From NCBI RefSeq assembly GCF_900107405.1, contig NZ_FNPV01000007.1:24211-88210 (forward strand): a stretch of 64,000 bases of DNA, given 5' to 3'. The DNA is from Tindallia californiensis (GTDB taxonomy: Bacteria; Bacillota; Clostridia; Peptostreptococcales; Tindalliaceae). Positions 8,651-15,622 of the stretch are shown piece by piece (within the stretch, counting starts at the first letter, position 1; every line of letters starts with the position of its first letter). The translations under genes were made by a program, and so were the position numbers. The notes beneath the pieces were generated by a model, which worked only from the letters and a program-made list of their open reading frames with translations, did no database searches and had not been told where the DNA came from.

Positions 8651-8924
8651 TTTCCGGTAATTCTTCAAAAATACCTATCCATTCTCCTGAGAAATGTTTG
8701 CTGTTCATGGTAAATCCATAGACCTCATGCTTTTCTTTCTTAGTTATTGTGAAATGAATCTCCATGCCTCCTTTGCCATATTCGACAAAAGTTTCATCAT
8801 TAAGGATTTTGAGATCCTGAAGATCACTTCGCCATTGCCAATTTTCATTGTCCGTAATAGCATCCCAAACATCTTCAATCCTATAATTTATGACTTCCGT
8901 CGCGGTTGATATTCTATTCTTCAT
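8631..8924 (-). pseudogene. 5' part of an SRPBCC (START-like) gene, truncated cassette cargo
   Basis: About 95 residues of a small SRPBCC/polyketide-cyclase-like protein: an N-terminal helix with VINYRIEDVWDAITDNENW, a VEYGKGGMEIHFTI strand pair, and ending at ENKTRITFTGK. The frame then runs out of phase into the ABC ATPase remnant, so the C-terminal helix is lost. The start at 8924 has an AGAGG site 9 nt upstream and lies 41 bp after a GTTATGT core at 8965-8972. It therefore reads as the last cassette of the array, with its own attC deleted. A product might be made but would be incomplete. Confidence 0.75.
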
Positions 8925-8964
8925 TATTGTATCCTCTTAGTATTTAGATTTAACTCAAACTTGC

Positions 8965-9025
8965 ACATAACGTTTCGCGGGTGCCCGAAGTTGCCGAAGC
9001 CATTTTATATACCCACCGTTAGGCG
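8965..9025 (-). repeat. attC-like site A (after the GNAT cassette)
   Basis: Minus-strand R'' core GCCTAAC (9024-9018) and R' core CGTTATGT (8972-8965) bound a 61-bp imperfect inverted repeat. Inner arms ACCC/GGGT at 9011-9014 and 8979-8982 pair next to unequal spacers, as in integron attC sites. The 14 bp outside R'' (CCATTGATTCCATC) are shared with site C. Confidence 0.7.
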
Positions 9026-9106
9026 ATGGAATCAATGGGTGTTGCTATAACCTGACAATTTAATTTACAAAATATAGAAATCAATTGAAAAGGCCAATAA
9101 ATAAAT

Positions 9107-9580
9107 TCAAAAATAGCGAACCATTATGTATTCTTCTTCATTTTCATCAACGATTTCATACCCTACCTTTAAGTACAATTTATAAGCATAATTTGCTTTC
9201 TGTACTGCTAACGATGTTTTCTTATATCCTTTTTCCTTTAATGATATCAGTAATTGTTCCATCAGAGCTGTACCTATTCCATGTCCACGATATTCATTAT
9301 ACACAGATATTGCCAATGATGGTGTTTCACTGTCAAGATGACCGTAATCATTCATAATTCTCACCCAAGCTGCTCCTACCACTACTTCATCAACTTCAGC
9401 TAGCAGGCAATAATCATCTTTTTTCTTTCCAAAATCAGAAACATACACCTGTATATCTTGTTGATTAATAATGCTTTTGGGAGGTGCCTCCATACCTTCT
9501 GGAATAAAAATAGCCTCGTATATAAATTCATCTAGCAACATATAATCATTTTTTCTTGCTTGTCTTATCCTGTAATTCAT
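9107..9580 (-). CDS. GNAT-family N-acetyltransferase (cassette gene)
   Basis: A 157-residue acetyltransferase that transfers acetyl from acetyl-CoA to an unknown amine. The acetyl-CoA binding motif is seen as AISVYNEYRGHGIGTALMEQ around residues 90-110, followed by KTSLAVQKANYAYKLYLKVGYE, the usual C-terminal GNAT core. The start has GAAGGT 8 nt upstream. It lies alone between attC-like sites B and A, with no promoter of its own identified, as expected for a cassette gene. GNAT genes are frequent cassette cargo, some giving aminoglycoside or toxin resistance, but nothing here fixes the substrate. Confidence 0.92.
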   Translation of the reverse strand: MNYRIRQARKNDYMLLDEFIYEAIFIPEGMEAPPKSIINQQDIQVYVSDFGKKKDDYCLLAEVDEVVVGAAWVRIMNDYGHLDSETPSLAISVYNEYRGHGIGTALMEQLLISLKEKGYKKTSLAVQKANYAYKLYLKVGYEIVDENEEEYIMVRYF

Positions 9581-9723
9581 TTTGTACCTTCGATCTATTG
9601 TTTTAGTACATGGATTTAATTCCAGACATTAAATAACCTCCATAGATTCATAATTTTCTTAGGTTTTTTCTTAACTGTTTTGATTAAAACTAAGTAATTC
9701 CTTAAACATAAATTGATTCTTTC

Positions 9724-9870
9724 GCCTAACGTTCCTGCATTTGCGACGCCTTCGAACTGGACCCAAAAGGAATACCCCATAGTGGAGCTTCGCTCCCAGT
9801 GAGAAGGTGTGGTGCTGAACATACCCTTGACACGTGCTTCCAGCACCTTTATGCAAATGTTTTGTTAGAT
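9724..9870 (-). repeat. attC-like site B (textbook form)
   Basis: Minus-strand R'' ATCTAAC (9870-9864), a 4-nt spacer, L'' CATTTGC (9859-9853), a 108-bp terminal region, L' GCAAATGC (9744-9737), a 5-nt spacer and R' CGTTAGGC (9731-9724). The boxes pair perfectly (CATTTGC with GCAAATG; CTAAC with GTTAG) and the arrangement matches integron attC sites. Total length is 147 bp. The terminal region resembles that of site E closely. Confidence 0.88.
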
Positions 9871-9931
9871 GATGCCATACGCCCTCTGAATCATGAACTT
9901 GACCTATATTGCAGATTTTATTAATAATGTA

Positions 9932-9959
9932 CATATAGATAATGCTCATTATCTATATG
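9932..9959. repeat. Perfect 13-bp AT-rich inverted repeat
   Basis: CATATAGATAATG and CATTATCTATATG are separated by two bases. It lies just past the stop codon of the leftward membrane-protein cassette gene and before attC-like site B. It could be a transcription pause or terminator hairpin, but no T-run follows. Confidence 0.7.
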
Positions 9960-9970
9960 AGAATATTTTA

Positions 9971-10885
9971 CTAATTTATCTTCTCATAATTGTTTTCGTC
10001 AAACAGGTAAACGATTTTCCCGTTAGGTGCTATTATCTTCTCTTGTTTAAGATAAGGCTCTCTTTGCACATTTGAACCAACTACAAAATGTGTTACCAAA
10101 TATTCGTGCGTAAATCCAAAACTGTCTACCGCCACAATATTGGAAGTAAGGATTTGTCCATCATTTATAGAATATTTGTCGTCAATGTCAAGTGTAAATA
10201 TCCTCCCTGATTCACTATTTTTTCCCCACACAACGGGTGTCTCTTTTATGATTTCATCATCCACTTTAATCACATATTTCATATCAATAAAGGTATTATT
10301 ATTCTCCCGTGAAGGCTTATAATCTATATCAAGATGTCCTTTTGCACGATATTCATTTGATCCATAGGAAGATTGCGCAGAAAAGCGAGCAAAAATGAAG
10401 GGGAATACTTGCTCTCTTATGTTTGACACCCTCAATCCCATGTGTTCTTCGATGTTTTTTACGCCATCATCCTCCATAATAATCTTGGGGGAAATACTAT
10501 CCGATATTTCAAAATTTTTGGTAGTGGAATACTGCAATCCTGATTTCTCAAGTCGGACAATCTCTCCGTTAAAATCAAGCGCTACTGACATAGTTTCCGT
10601 TACTATCTTTGGCTCTATCGTAAATGTAATAGGTATAGTAATGGTAACAATATCCAGTTTTCCTACTTTTGTGGTGGAATTATGAATTAAGCTTGCTTGC
10701 GCCTCTAATTTTTGATCTACATTTTGATAGATGGAGTTAATTTGATTATCTAACCGATTTTCAACAGAATTGATGGTGTTATTGGTGTTTTCAATCATGC
10801 TTTGCAATGAATTTATCTTTACTAAGGAATATAACTGCAAAACTATCAGTGCAGCAACTAAAATATACGTTGTTGTTTTTTTCAT
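9971..10885 (-). CDS. Membrane-anchored protein of unknown function (cassette gene)
   Basis: A 304-residue protein with one N-terminal membrane anchor (residues about 5-20, TYILVAALIVLQLYSLV), a coiled-coil-like stretch rich in Asn and Ile (about 22-65), and a long beta-rich domain likely outside the cell. I do not recognise the family. The ATG at 10885 is preferred over an in-frame start at 10933 because a GGGAGG site precedes it and the anchor then begins at the N-terminus. It is bounded by attC-like sites C and B. Low GC and isolation support acquisition as a cassette. Confidence 0.75.
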   Translation of the reverse strand: MKKTTTYILVAALIVLQLYSLVKINSLQSMIENTNNTINSVENRLDNQINSIYQNVDQKLEAQASLIHNSTTKVGKLDIVTITIPITFTIEPKIVTETMSVALDFNGEIVRLEKSGLQYSTTKNFEISDSISPKIIMEDDGVKNIEEHMGLRVSNIREQVFPFIFARFSAQSSYGSNEYRAKGHLDIDYKPSRENNNTFIDMKYVIKVDDEIIKETPVVWGKNSESGRIFTLDIDDKYSINDGQILTSNIVAVDSFGFTHEYLVTHFVVGSNVQREPYLKQEKIIAPNGKIVYLFDENNYEKIN

Positions 10886-11022
10886 TCCCTCTTTTTCCTC
10901 CCTCGCCAAATATAAATAATCTTTACTACACACTTATCTACAAATGTGAATTAACAAAACTCTATAAAATGTTCTTCCAAAACCCGCGGCAGGACGCCGC
11001 GTCCTTTTACGTATGGTTTCGG

Positions 11023-11109
11023 AGAACGGTCTGAGTGTTCCCGACGTCCATCAGTTCTCACGAAGCCCTACTCAAACTACTGATGGATGTTGGGCACACT
11101 CTGTTAGGC
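11023..11109 (-). repeat. attC-like site C (degenerate R')
   Basis: Minus-strand R'' GCCTAAC (11109-11103) is followed by a strong stem: CATCCATCAG (11087-11078 region) pairs with CTGATGGACG, and GAGTGT with ACACTC. The matching R' position reads CGTTCTCC (11028-11021), which departs from GTTRRRY. Outside R'' the sequence CCATTGATTCCATC matches site A. A separate GC hairpin, CGCGGC-AGGAC-GCCGCG at 10985-11001, lies further left in the next cassette. Confidence 0.6.
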
Positions 11110-11182
11110 GATGGAATCAATGGAAACTTCCAGTAGCCATTAAGCAAAACTCGTGTCACTTATGTACTTAATTTTCTTTTGC

Positions 11183-12214
11183 CTATTTAATTAATATTGA
11201 AAAAATTTCTAATAATTTTTCTTTACCCATTACTGCTAATACTCCTAAAATTGCGCCTCCACTAATACCTTCAGCCTTTATAGATGATTTTCGAGAACCA
11301 TCGTAAACAAAAAAACCTAAACAAATAGCTAAAATAAAATCTAAAAATGAAGAAAAAATTATGCTACTATCATGTATACTTCCATCTATTAATCCTATAA
11401 TTTCAGTCGTTTTTGTTAATAATATTGTAATTACAACTCCTAAAATTGCACCCCATATCACTGTTAATTTTGAAGGTTTTATACTTAAATCAATGTCCTT
11501 AAAAACTTCATTAAAAGTTCCATCTTTATCTTTATATAAAATATTAATAATAAAATTTTCTTTACTATATTTCCATTTCATATGACATGTAAATTGCATT
11601 GATATTTTTGTATAATTATTTGGTTTTACAATTTTTCCAAATTCTATTTCTTTTCCATCATTTGTTTTTGAACATTCATCTATTTTTTTATTTAAACTTT
11701 CTAATTTTTTTTCATTTCTAATGAAAGCCTTTTTTATTTCATTATCATCATCAAGTTTCTCAATATAGTCAGCTTTCAAAATTTCTAATGTTTGATCATT
11801 TAAATAAAATGAATTATTATAATGTTCTTCTGGAAAATATGTTTTATAAAGCTCATTTGTATCTATAATTCTCGTAAGAGAATAAAGTATAAAGTTTTCA
11901 GATAAAAATCTAAGTATTTTTGCCAACCTATATTTTATTGGATATTTTTTCAACATTAAAATCTTACTTGCATCTTTTGTTTGTTCCCACATTTCATCAA
12001 GTATACTATTTTTATAAAAGAACATATTCTCCAAATCATAATGGGTTGATGAAGTATCAAGATAAGTAATTTTGCCTGGTGATAAATGTTCCTTTACATT
12101 TTTTATAACAATTTCATTATCACTTAAATTTTTTATTTCCAAAATTAATTTAAATCTTTCAGAACCATTTATTTCATCTGGATAATAAGCCTCAACTTGT
12201 ATTTTTTCTTTCAT
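11183..12214 (-). CDS. Unknown protein with C-terminal membrane helices (cassette gene)
   Basis: A 343-residue, very AT-rich gene. The first 240 residues are hydrophilic (beta-rich beginning, then helical with Lys/Glu-rich segments). The C-terminal 90 residues hold two or three membrane helices (TVIWGAILGVVITILL about 253-268, SSFLDFILAICLGFFVY about 288-304, GGAILGVLAVMG). The family is not recognised. A large cytosolic sensor-like part joined to short membrane helices resembles effectors of some phage-defence systems, but that is only an analogy. It lies alone between attC-like sites D and C. The start at 12214 has no strong ribosome site. Confidence 0.72.
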   Translation of the reverse strand: MKEKIQVEAYYPDEINGSERFKLILEIKNLSDNEIVIKNVKEHLSPGKITYLDTSSTHYDLENMFFYKNSILDEMWEQTKDASKILMLKKYPIKYRLAKILRFLSENFILYSLTRIIDTNELYKTYFPEEHYNNSFYLNDQTLEILKADYIEKLDDDNEIKKAFIRNEKKLESLNKKIDECSKTNDGKEIEFGKIVKPNNYTKISMQFTCHMKWKYSKENFIINILYKDKDGTFNEVFKDIDLSIKPSKLTVIWGAILGVVITILLTKTTEIIGLIDGSIHDSSIIFSSFLDFILAICLGFFVYDGSRKSSIKAEGISGGAILGVLAVMGKEKLLEIFSILIK

Positions 12215-12329
12215 GGTACACCGCCTAAGTTGTATTATTATATACTTCTCTATCTTATTTAGCTATACTTTATATGTTAAATAATTATTGTTATAACCTA
12301 TGTTTAAATAAAAACTTATTGATTCTGTC

Positions 12330-12402
12330 TGCTAACGTTCCGCGTATTGACGACGTGTGCATTTTCCTTGTTCTTGCGCATGTTGGGAACAGTCTGTTAG
12401 AC
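12330..12402 (-). repeat. attC-like site D
   Basis: Minus-strand R'' GTCTAAC (12402-12396) and R' CGTTAGCA (12337-12330) bound a 73-bp element. GTTCC (12390-12386) pairs with GGAAC (12341-12337), so spacing between L' and R' is short and the fold is less regular than in sites B and E. Both core motifs fit integron consensus. Confidence 0.6.
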
Positions 12403-12422
12403 GACGTTATACGGAATTATAG

Positions 12423-12451
12423 TTGACATATAGATGACTATACTATAAAAT
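12423..12451 (+). promoter_or_regulatory. Possible rightward promoter antisense to the 424-codon gene
   Basis: TTGACA at 12423-12428 and TAAAAT at 12446-12451 are 17 bp apart on the plus strand. Transcription would run into the 3' end of the leftward cassette gene at 12512. It may drive an antisense RNA or be a chance match in AT-rich DNA. Confidence 0.3.
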
Positions 12452-12511
12452 CATATTGTGAGTCTCGTCTCGTTAGCATGGCCATATGTAAGTCCATGTA
12501 GTGGACTCACT

Positions 12512-13786
12512 TTAGAATTTTCTCTCATACCAAAGCTTATCAACCATTCTTCCCATTGTACTGGCACTTGCTAGTTCAAGAACTACATCTCGAATAATTG
12601 CCAAATGGGGTTTATGAGGATAAAGTGGTTTTGTCATAAACCTTGGTACAGTCATATCATAAGAAAGCATTTTCACACTAACTCCCACTTTCTCCCTATC
12701 ATAACCTAGATATCTTTGCATATACGACTTTAAATCCCGCATTTCAATTGCAAATTCTCTAATGTGTTTAGCTTGGTTATCATCAAGGCACTCTTGATGT
12801 ATGAATCTAAGTTTATTTCTTAATGCTACAACTTCTTTCGCTTCTCTTAACTTGAAAATAGCATCCATTATATCTTTTGACCCACTTGCTCTATTAAGTA
12901 CAAACGCTAAGAATGGAGGCATATCAACATCATATGTTTGGACACCAAAGACATTATCGTCTTTTTCGTTACACTCAGTCCAGAATTGACTAAAGAATGA
13001 ATTTAATTCACTATAGTAACTTTCACCTTTAGATATCTCTTCATACATAATAATACACTCTTCTCTCGTTTTTGCTTTTCTTGGATCAATAATCTTATTC
13101 GAATGTAATTTATACTTTCTTGTATAGGGGTGGTTATCAAATAAAATACATTTCGTATTGTATAGATTACGCAGAGGATGTGGGCTATACTCAGCCCCAA
13201 GATGCTTTGATGCTTCTCGATAGTAAACGGTTCTAATCGATGCCCAAATCATCGACTGTGCAACCTTTGAAGTTTCCTTATTGTAGGACTTCAACGATTT
13301 GTCAATGAATTTATCCATCTCAGCAGACCGACCATATAAATTGTCTCTTAAAGCCTTAGTAATCGATGAACCATACTTATCCTCTACTCCTAATGCTTTT
13401 AATACCAAAAAGGATTCTGAATGCCTCCAAGCGTGTTTGAACATTATTGATATATCGTCAAACAACCTACTTAACTCAGTACCAAGATGTTGTGTCATTT
13501 TCCAGTTGGACACATGAGCCCTTGCATCTTTTATCATTTTTTTATCAAGCTTATCATCAATCTCATGGAAAAAGATATCTGAGTGATTTAGCCATAGCTT
13601 ACGTTCAGCCGAGTATTCCTGCTTGTAATTATCGAGTACAGCAATCTCATCAGCTAATACCAATGTATCTACTAGTACTCTCAAGCTGGCAACATCTAAA
13701 TCAAAAAGCTCTCTATTATTCATCTCGATTTTACCAGCCGCTCTAAATGCTGCGGTAATCGTACTATTATCAATTAATACTTTCAT
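12512..13786 (-). CDS. Unknown 424-residue protein (cassette gene)
   Basis: The family is not recognised. The N-terminus, MKVLIDNSTITAAFRAAGKI, has the hydrophobic strand plus early Asp of a PIN-like nuclease fold, but the other acidic residues could not be assigned. The rest is mostly helical and soluble, with conserved-looking Trp and Arg residues (LSRLFDDISIMFKHAWRHSE; MIWASIRTVYYREASKHLG) and no membrane segment. Its composition is less AT-biased than the neighbouring cassettes, pointing to a different source. It starts 34 bp after the R' core of site E and ends before site D. A stress or defence role is plausible only by context. Confidence 0.75.
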   Translation of the reverse strand: MKVLIDNSTITAAFRAAGKIEMNNRELFDLDVASLRVLVDTLVLADEIAVLDNYKQEYSAERKLWLNHSDIFFHEIDDKLDKKMIKDARAHVSNWKMTQHLGTELSRLFDDISIMFKHAWRHSESFLVLKALGVEDKYGSSITKALRDNLYGRSAEMDKFIDKSLKSYNKETSKVAQSMIWASIRTVYYREASKHLGAEYSPHPLRNLYNTKCILFDNHPYTRKYKLHSNKIIDPRKAKTREECIIMYEEISKGESYYSELNSFFSQFWTECNEKDDNVFGVQTYDVDMPPFLAFVLNRASGSKDIMDAIFKLREAKEVVALRNKLRFIHQECLDDNQAKHIREFAIEMRDLKSYMQRYLGYDREKVGVSVKMLSYDMTVPRFMTKPLYPHKPHLAIIRDVVLELASASTMGRMVDKLWYERKF

Positions 13787-13817
13787 ATTAACTCCTCCAA
13801 AAATCTAGTATAATTTC

Positions 13818-13967
13818 GGATAACGTCTCTGCCATTCCCGACGCCTTCGAACTGGTCCCCAAAGGAATACCCCCTTGGCGGTGCTTGCACCCAGTGAGGA
13901 GGTGTGGTGCTGAACTCGCTTCGTGACGGTGCTTCTTGCACCCTTAGCGGGAATGGTCATGTTATGC
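13818..13967 (-). repeat. attC-like site E (textbook form)
   Basis: Minus-strand R'' GCATAAC (13967-13961), a 4-nt spacer, L'' CCATTCCC (13956-13949), a terminal region, L' CGGGAATGGC (13840-13831), a 5-nt spacer and R' CGTTATCC (13825-13818). Boxes pair fully. The length is 150 bp and the terminal region is closely similar to that of site B (shared blocks CAGCACCACACCT, CTCACTGGG, GGGGTATTCCTTT, CAGTTCGAAGGCGTCG). Confidence 0.88.
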
Positions 13968-13993
13968 GAATGAACCAATGAAAACTTCAAAAT

Positions 13994-15460
13994 CTAAAGT
14001 CTTGATAAACTATTTTTAATACGTATTCTCTCATTGTCATATTTTTTATAACTAGAATCGCAAGCCTTTAAGCATTTATTGAAACACCAACTAATTATTG
14101 ATGGGTTCTCATTTCTTTCTAAATAGGTAATTTGCTCGAAAACTAAATTATAAACATCACCACAAAATAAATCACTATATTCATAATAGTTGTGATAGGT
14201 ATTTCCTCCATGGTAAATATCTTGTAAGTCATACATAATAGGATTGTATATCTTCTTACTAATCTGTTTTAATAAATCAAGGTATATTTCATAAGTAATA
14301 TTCTCTAACTTCCATTCTTCAAAATAATTAATTGCATTTTTCATTTCTGCAAGACATAATGTAGTAATTGGCTCTGTTTTTGAAAAGATGGTATCAACTG
14401 AAATCTCTTGATTAAAATATGTCATTCTTTTGGCATGATATTCAATATTATACTTAAGGTTATAGCAATTGAAGTCCTTATTATTTTCTGTCCTAGCAAT
14501 CCAATTAAAAGACCTTTTATCCTCTTCATTATAATATACATATATAAAAATTCTAGAATTACTACCAAATCTAACTTTAGTGCTATCAAAAACATCAGAT
14601 ACTATTTGTTGAATTTCACTTTCTACAAATACTACATCAGATACAATAATATCTAATACAAGTTTATTAAACCCAAAATTGTTGCTTTTCTCTTTCTCAA
14701 TTACTTCATACTCTAAACCTTTGTAATTATTACTTACATCATCATATAAAACTGGCTTACTTATTCCATAATTCTTTAATCTCTGTCTCAAATCTGATTT
14801 AAGTTCATTAGGAATAATCAATTTTGCAATTATAGAGTTGATTTTCGAATTATTTTTACGTTTAATTATGTTGCCATCTGATTCAAAACCAAAAAATAGT
14901 CCTGTACCACCCTGTAACAAAGCTCTCATATTTGAATAAGAAAGTTTAATATTATGGTTTATGATATAGTTTTTACTAATAATTGATACAAGTTCTTCAA
15001 TATCAACTAATCTATTTGTAACTTTCTTCACTTCACTTTGCAATTCTATAACTGCGTCAATCTTTTTTACTGTTAAGATTAGTAAAACTTGAAGTTCAAA
15101 ACTATTCACTTCCAAAATTTCAGATTCATCAAATACAAAAATTGCCGAATCTTTATTATCAAGCAAATCATCTTCAATGGAAAAATATAACGCAACTAAA
15201 GGATTAATTGTTAAATCACACAGTCTTGTTCCATTACCATAGTGCTGTAATTCAAGAATATGAGACAGTATTTCTAGGCTATTGTCAGTAAGTTTCCTGT
15301 TGATATATTTGCATTCCTCTGATAATTTTGTCTCATCTCTAAAAATATTAGGACCTACTTCCCATTCACTGTTAGCCTGTCCTCTGAAAAAATGAGTTCC
15401 TTTATATTTTTCTACGAATTCTATGTATTCGTTAAAACTTCTAATGGTTACTTGTTTCAT
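13994..15460 (-). CDS. FRG-domain protein (first cassette gene)
   Basis: A 488-residue protein. The N-terminal FRG domain is clear: THFFRGQANSEWEVGPNIFR at residues about 27-46 and the downstream block LQHYGNGTRLCDLTINPLVALYFSIED. The C-terminal 300 residues are AT-rich in coding and unassigned. FRG-domain proteins are of unknown activity, but many occur near phage-defence and toxin-antitoxin genes. It is the cassette nearest the recombinase, 46 bp after the core at 15507-15514, which in integrons is the most recent insertion. The start has GGAGAG about 7 nt upstream. Confidence 0.88.
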   Translation of the reverse strand: MKQVTIRSFNEYIEFVEKYKGTHFFRGQANSEWEVGPNIFRDETKLSEECKYINRKLTDNSLEILSHILELQHYGNGTRLCDLTINPLVALYFSIEDDLLDNKDSAIFVFDESEILEVNSFELQVLLILTVKKIDAVIELQSEVKKVTNRLVDIEELVSIISKNYIINHNIKLSYSNMRALLQGGTGLFFGFESDGNIIKRKNNSKINSIIAKLIIPNELKSDLRQRLKNYGISKPVLYDDVSNNYKGLEYEVIEKEKSNNFGFNKLVLDIIVSDVVFVESEIQQIVSDVFDSTKVRFGSNSRIFIYVYYNEEDKRSFNWIARTENNKDFNCYNLKYNIEYHAKRMTYFNQEISVDTIFSKTEPITTLCLAEMKNAINYFEEWKLENITYEIYLDLLKQISKKIYNPIMYDLQDIYHGGNTYHNYYEYSDLFCGDVYNLVFEQITYLERNENPSIISWCFNKCLKACDSSYKKYDNERIRIKNSLSRL

Positions 15461-15506
15461 ACTATCTCTCCTATTATTAACCCTCTACAAACTAATTGGT
15501 TCTTTT

Positions 15507-15584
15507 GCATAACGTCTTATTCCCGCCACTCAGTTCGCTTTACCTCCTATTTCGATAGGTATTAGCGAACCAAGGTTCGCTAAT
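15507..15584 (-). other. attI-like or partial attC recombination site
   Basis: A single minus-strand core CGTTATGC (15514-15507) is preceded by GGCGGGAATAAGA, resembling the L'-R' end of site E. No R'' box is found on the recombinase side, so it looks like a simple site such as attI or an attC remnant. Two hairpins lie beside it: CCTAT-TTCG-ATAGG (15545-15558) and a perfect 11-bp inverted repeat ATTAGCGAACC/GGTTCGCTAAT (15561-15584), which may terminate the recombinase gene. Confidence 0.5.
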
Positions 15585-15622
15585 ATCAACTTCTTTCTGT
15601 AACAGTACAAAGCCCATTTGTT

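Noticed and set aside
9616-9949. Two minus-strand open frames across attC-like site B
   Set aside because: They run through the inverted repeat and have no ribosome site or known family.
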